Source: Lanius collurio (lineage: Eukaryota > Chordata > Aves > Passeriformes > Laniidae). From it: a DNA stretch of 64,000 bases. The translations under genes and the position numbers were made by a program. The notes under the pieces are model-generated. The model searched no databases, was not told the origin of the DNA, and saw only the letters and a program-made list of their open reading frames with translations. Below, one piece after another: positions 60,014-64,000 of the stretch. The stretch spans positions 17,990,526 through 18,054,525 of the forward strand of contig JACBWW010000004.1 of assembly GCA_020086605.1 (NCBI GenBank), written 5' to 3'. Numbering within the stretch: position 1 is the first letter of the stretch; each line of letters begins with the position of its first letter.

Positions 60014-62159
60014 GCCACACTGACACCCTACACGTAAAATTCTCCCTGGTATTGCCTCTCTGTGCAGGCTGACAGGGTTAATGATCCCCTCCCACTCACT
60101 GAGGCTGAGAGATCTGTGCTGTGTCTCTGCCTAACTGGGATTCCTCAGACCTGCTCCTTGCTCCCACACTTGCCATCTAACATTTGCTATAGGAAACAAT
60201 GTATTTCTTCTGTTACCCATTCACTTTAATCACCCAAATCCTCATGAATCTGCTTCCCTTTTTCCTGATCTTTTGTCTTCAGTATTAGTACGCAATCCTG
60301 ATGGCCAGTTCTGAAAACCATTCACTGAAGGATGTGACTTAGGACTTGCACATTTAAACTTGTGTAAGCCACAGTACAATACCTATCTGCAGCAAGAAAG
60401 AGCTTCACCCTGCAGGAGAGAATGGTGGTGATACAAGTAAAGATGTAGCTGCCATTTGGCCACCTCTGGCTACATGTCACACCATCCTCTTGGCCACAAC
60501 AGAGTTCTGATTCAACCGTTCCTTGTGAATCTCTAACTCTTTTCTAGTGTTATTTTTATTTTAAAAAAATATTACTTCCAGTCATTTTGCAGAATTGGAC
60601 TGGGAAGCAAAGAAAAAAATCACACAAGCAGTAGGAGTGAGAGGATGGTAAATTGCCTCTAAGTCACTGAGGGAAACCAGCTGTGTCTGGGCTGGTGGCA
60701 GTGCTGAAGTCTGAGTGGTCACTACCACAGCGGTCAGACAGTGCTGTACAGGCTGATGGGCTGATTGATCCCCACATTGCTTGTTTATGCAAATCCTGTG
60801 CAAGAGCTTGTCTCTGACAGTGCCAGATCCTTAAGTTAAATGATCTTTATGTTGGACAGTTGTGGAATAACATCTTCAAAAAGGAATTTCCTTCTTATCA
60901 TTGTCAGTTAGGCATTAGCCTAAACTTTGAAAAATATATATTTCCTAAAAAAAGTCACATTTCTATCTAAATCATATCCCTTCCCCACATATCTCCTCTG
61001 TAAACTAATGCGTTGTGCTCCTTGCAATCCCCACTCATGTGGAAGGAGTTTCACCATTTAGTAACTTTCTATATCTGCTTTATTTCCCCCATTTTCCCCA
61101 GCAGGGGTGATTAGAAGCATACAGAATATTCCAGCTGAAGGTATATCCCAGACTCACCATTGTCTGGATTAGTTTCCATTCTGTGATAAAGGCACCCCTG
61201 CATAGCTCCCAGAAACAGACTGCTCTCAGCCTTCAGGGCCCACACTTTCTACTCTGCAGTATTTCAGCAGTGCCAGCACAAATCACCTTGTGGCCACTTA
61301 GTCTCATCAAGAAGTTCCTGTGAAAGACAGTGCTCCTAGCTTTTTGAAAATCCACGTCCTGCTGTTATTTCCTTCAGCAGGAAACACTCCATAACTTCTA
61401 GCAGCTCCAGGAGTATGATTTTCCTTCGCAGAGAAAGTGAACCATAAATTTCTTGCTGCAATGTAGCCAGTCAGGTAGATGGGGGCCTGCAGATCCTTAA
61501 TGAGCATCCAACAATTTACCCAGGATGGAAGTAAGATCTAAGTCTGCAATTCCTTAGCTCTGTCTGCCCTCCCCTATTGCTACACACAGCTGTTATTCTC
61601 TAGCACTCTGCTCCTCAGGTGCTGGTGCCCAGTCCTGAGGACTGTTGTCTTTTAAGACACCAGCCTTGCTTTTAGAAGTTCTCACTGCCTGAGAGTGCCT
61701 CCTCTGTAACAGCTGAGCTGCACTATTAGGGGGATTTTTCTCTTTTTCTTTTTGGGGTAGGAATTACTTAGCTTCTCTGCAGTGTCTTAAGCTTCCTTAG
61801 CTATTCTACTTTCCTTCCTGTTCCCAAAACATGTCAGTCCTCTCCCAGGCTTCAACAGGCTGTATGAAGGTCCTATAATTTTTACTGTCTTTGTGTTTCA
61901 CATTCTCTCCCCACCTGCCAGATTCACATCTAACATATTCCCTACTGCAGCCTATGCAACTACTGGCTGCTTTATGCTTAAATGTTCATTTTCTGAAGGA
62001 TCTCTTTGCCTGGAATAACCTCTCATGCCTTATGTCCTAGAGAGGTTTGGGACAGGGAGAAGTGGGGGTTCCTTGCCTTTCTCTGGATATTTTTGTCTGC
62101 AGCAATAGTGTTATTAATAAAAGAACCAATGAAAAAGCTCTCCTGATATTTATCTAAAA

Positions 62160-62345
62160 CTCTTTCTCTCTACAATGCCCTCTATCCTTCTTCCCCATTT
62201 CATTTCTCCACCATCTCATCCTTACCCTGCTCCCCTGAACACTTTGCTTTCTCACTTTTCTGGCTTTCTTCATCCCTCCCCTTTCACTCCCTCCTTCCTT
62301 CACTGCCTCTCTTCTTCCCTCCCTCTCCTTGGCTCAGTATTCAAA
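62160..62345 (+). repeat. Long polypyrimidine tract ending in CTCAG
   Basis: About 185 bases of mostly C and T with CCTCC, TTCC and CCCTCC units. It ends CTCCTTGGCTCAG, the shape of a 3' splice site, but what follows shows no recognisable exon. Treated as low-complexity DNA (potential triplex former). Confidence 0.6.
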
Positions 62346-64000
62346 ATCCCTGCCCATAGCGACGAAAGGAAAAACAACAACACAACAGTCCAGCCTGAGG
62401 AGGCCAGAGCACGGGATTCCTTCCGAGAAAACTCAGAAACTAGGGAAAGGAGGGAAAGCAAACACTGAGACCTGGAAGAAGTCTGAAGAAAGCATGGATA
62501 TTTCAAGGGGGAGGGATGAGCTGGTATCTCAGGGAAACTTGGTGGGGTTTGAGACAAACACAGAGACACAATCACAGGTCCAACCCAAACACAGCAGAGC
62601 AAACTCTGCTTTCTGGGGGAAGAAGCTAGGTCAGAAAGCCCAGTTCACACAGAAAGAGCCCCAGCACACAGCTATGCAAAGGACAGAGATAATTGTACAG
62701 ATGGGAGAAAAGAGAAATCAGTGACTTGCTCTAGGGAGTGGATGGGCCAGAGCCCTGTGCCACAAACAGGAGAAATCCCTGCAGTGGAGGTAGAAGGGCT
62801 GGCTTCCCCAGAGATCTTGGGGAATTCTTCCTACCAAAGGGAGACTGTGGCCCTGGGGCTGAAGGGTTAATACCCCACAGGAGGGCCTTGGGGAATCCAC
62901 TGTAAATAGGTGTGGTTTTCTCTGAAACTCCAAGAGGCATTTTCTTTCTGTACCAGTCTGGACAGGTGAGAAATCGGAAGAAGTTGGAGCCTGTGCTTCC
63001 CACTAACACAAAGCAGGGCTGTTAGTACAGGTCTCACTGTTTGTTTGCACACCCCAGCTTGACTGCTTAACTCTGTAGTACCCAGTGCCAGGAATCTCTG
63101 GCAGTCAGCATGGTGGTCCCCTGGGTACAAGCACCTGCCTGTTAATGGAAAGCCACAGATTAATGGAGCAGCAAGAAGCCTTAGTCAGTTACTCACTGCA
63201 GAAAGGATAAGTTCAGTGATAAGCAAAGAGCCAGATATGGCATGTGCAGGAAGAGCAGCAACTCTCTTCCCTTCTCCTCCAATATCTCACAGGCCTGCAC
63301 CTCCTACCCCAGTGCTGCACTTGGCCCTCCTTCCTGACTTCATCACTCACAACAGCCCACCCCAGGGCCCGGCCCTGCTCTCCTCAAGCCACATCTCCAC
63401 ACTGAACTAGAGTAATTTTGTTTCTTTCCACAATCCAGCTTCCTTTCCTGACCTGGCTCTGTAGCCTGCCTGCTGCTAGACAAGAACCAGTTTTCAGTCT
63501 CCTCTGCTCTATTTTTCATTTTTAATGCAGAACATTTGAACCTGGAGGATAATTTTCCCTTCTTCAAATGAATTTCAAACATAGCTGGCTTCCAGAAAGG
63601 TAGAACTAGAGGAGACACCGGATCACTAAATCCAGCCACAAGCACTAACAGCGTTACTTATATAATTCCTTTCATAAACTAACCAGGCACGGTTTTGAAA
63701 CCAATTGGAATTTTGCTCTCCTTGTTCTCACTAGAAAGCTGCCCAAGGATCTTACTACTTGGAAAGGAAAAAATATTCTGTTAATCTCCAGCCTAAATTT
63801 GCTCAGGCAAGGAAAGACAGCACAAATGCAGCAAAGCTCTGGGTAGGACATAAACCTCAGAACAGAATTCAAACAAATCAGATTGAATCACAAAGAATAG
63901 GACTGAGGAATGAAAGCAGAACTGTTTGCAAAGCAATTAATCTTGGGCTTGGGAGTGCTGATTCCCCCAGCCATTTCAGATCCTGAAGGCTCCTCAGCCC

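Larger units (their letters stand above)
56781..64000. other. Intergenic DNA upstream of JDP2
   Basis: No exon, RNA gene or full transposon was recognised in 7.2 kb. It contains a (TTTG)n patch, a long pyrimidine tract at 62160-62345, and an isolated E-box/p53-like/TATAAA cluster at 59979-60013. FOS is expected further right, outside the window. The longest frame (197 codons, 57789-58382) has no recognisable domain. Confidence 0.6.

Noticed and set aside
61080..61300. Possible ancient CR1 (tattccagctgaagg)
   Set aside because: One weak block only; no ordered series of CR1 landmarks follows.
62160..62360. Polypyrimidine tract plus CTCAG as a true 3' splice site
   Set aside because: The following sequence has no recognisable exon, no downstream donor of note and no coding signature; low-complexity DNA explains the resemblance.
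1..64000. CRISPR arrays, operons, prophage, tRNA or rRNA genes
   Set aside because: Nothing of the kind was seen; the window is vertebrate nuclear DNA with intron-split genes.

Overview
This is vertebrate nuclear DNA, almost certainly from a bird. Genes are split into exons with GT..AG introns and separated by kilobases of non-coding DNA. The interspersed repeats are CR1 LINE 3' fragments and endogenous-retrovirus solo LTRs of the avian kind; I see no SINE resembling mammalian Alu or B1. CpG-island promoters are GC-rich enough to have broken the assembly twice (N runs at 8330-8729 and 55719-56104). I cannot fix the species. A passerine is a guess based on the look of the LTRs.

Three genes can be read exon by exon, all on the minus strand. 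From right to left, the direction of transcription, they are JDP2 (start codon 45239, stop 39391, probable promoter near 56.27 kb), BATF (start 24062, stop 19449) and the first coding exon of FLVCR2 (8191-7679, the rest beyond the left edge). This is the JDP2-BATF-FLVCR2 order of human 14q24.3, compressed to about 50 kb. FOS, the next gene in that synteny block, would lie off the right edge. BATF and JDP2 are complete: 125 and 163 codons, the same lengths as the human proteins, with every splice site canonical.

Layout. 1-7678: FLVCR2 intron 1 with an ERVK-like solo LTR in antisense orientation. 7679-9000: FLVCR2 exon 1 and gapped CpG island. 9-19 kb: intergenic, with a sense-oriented solo LTR at about 15.83-16.57 kb. 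19.0-24.4 kb: BATF. 24.4-38.5 kb: intergenic, with a decayed CR1, a compact solo LTR (32991-33333), a CR1 (36632-37042) and, abutting it, an orphan CpG island (37043-37415). 38.5-45.26 kb: JDP2 coding part and 3' UTR. 45.3-55.5 kb: JDP2 5' intron with CR1 pieces. 55.3-56.8 kb: JDP2 CpG island with TATA box and CRE half-site, cut by the second gap. 56.8-64 kb: upstream intergenic DNA.

BATF and JDP2 are bZIP partners or antagonists in the AP-1 network; both dimerise with JUN proteins at TGASTCA or CRE sites and lack the activation domains of FOS. FLVCR2 is a major-facilitator transporter (choline and/or heme) and has no known functional tie to the other two beyond synteny. No wholly new system was found. 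The most useful leads are the orphan CpG island, a candidate AP-1/IRF composite element inside BATF, a MARE-like site upstream of FLVCR2, and the hidden, gapped JDP2 first exon.
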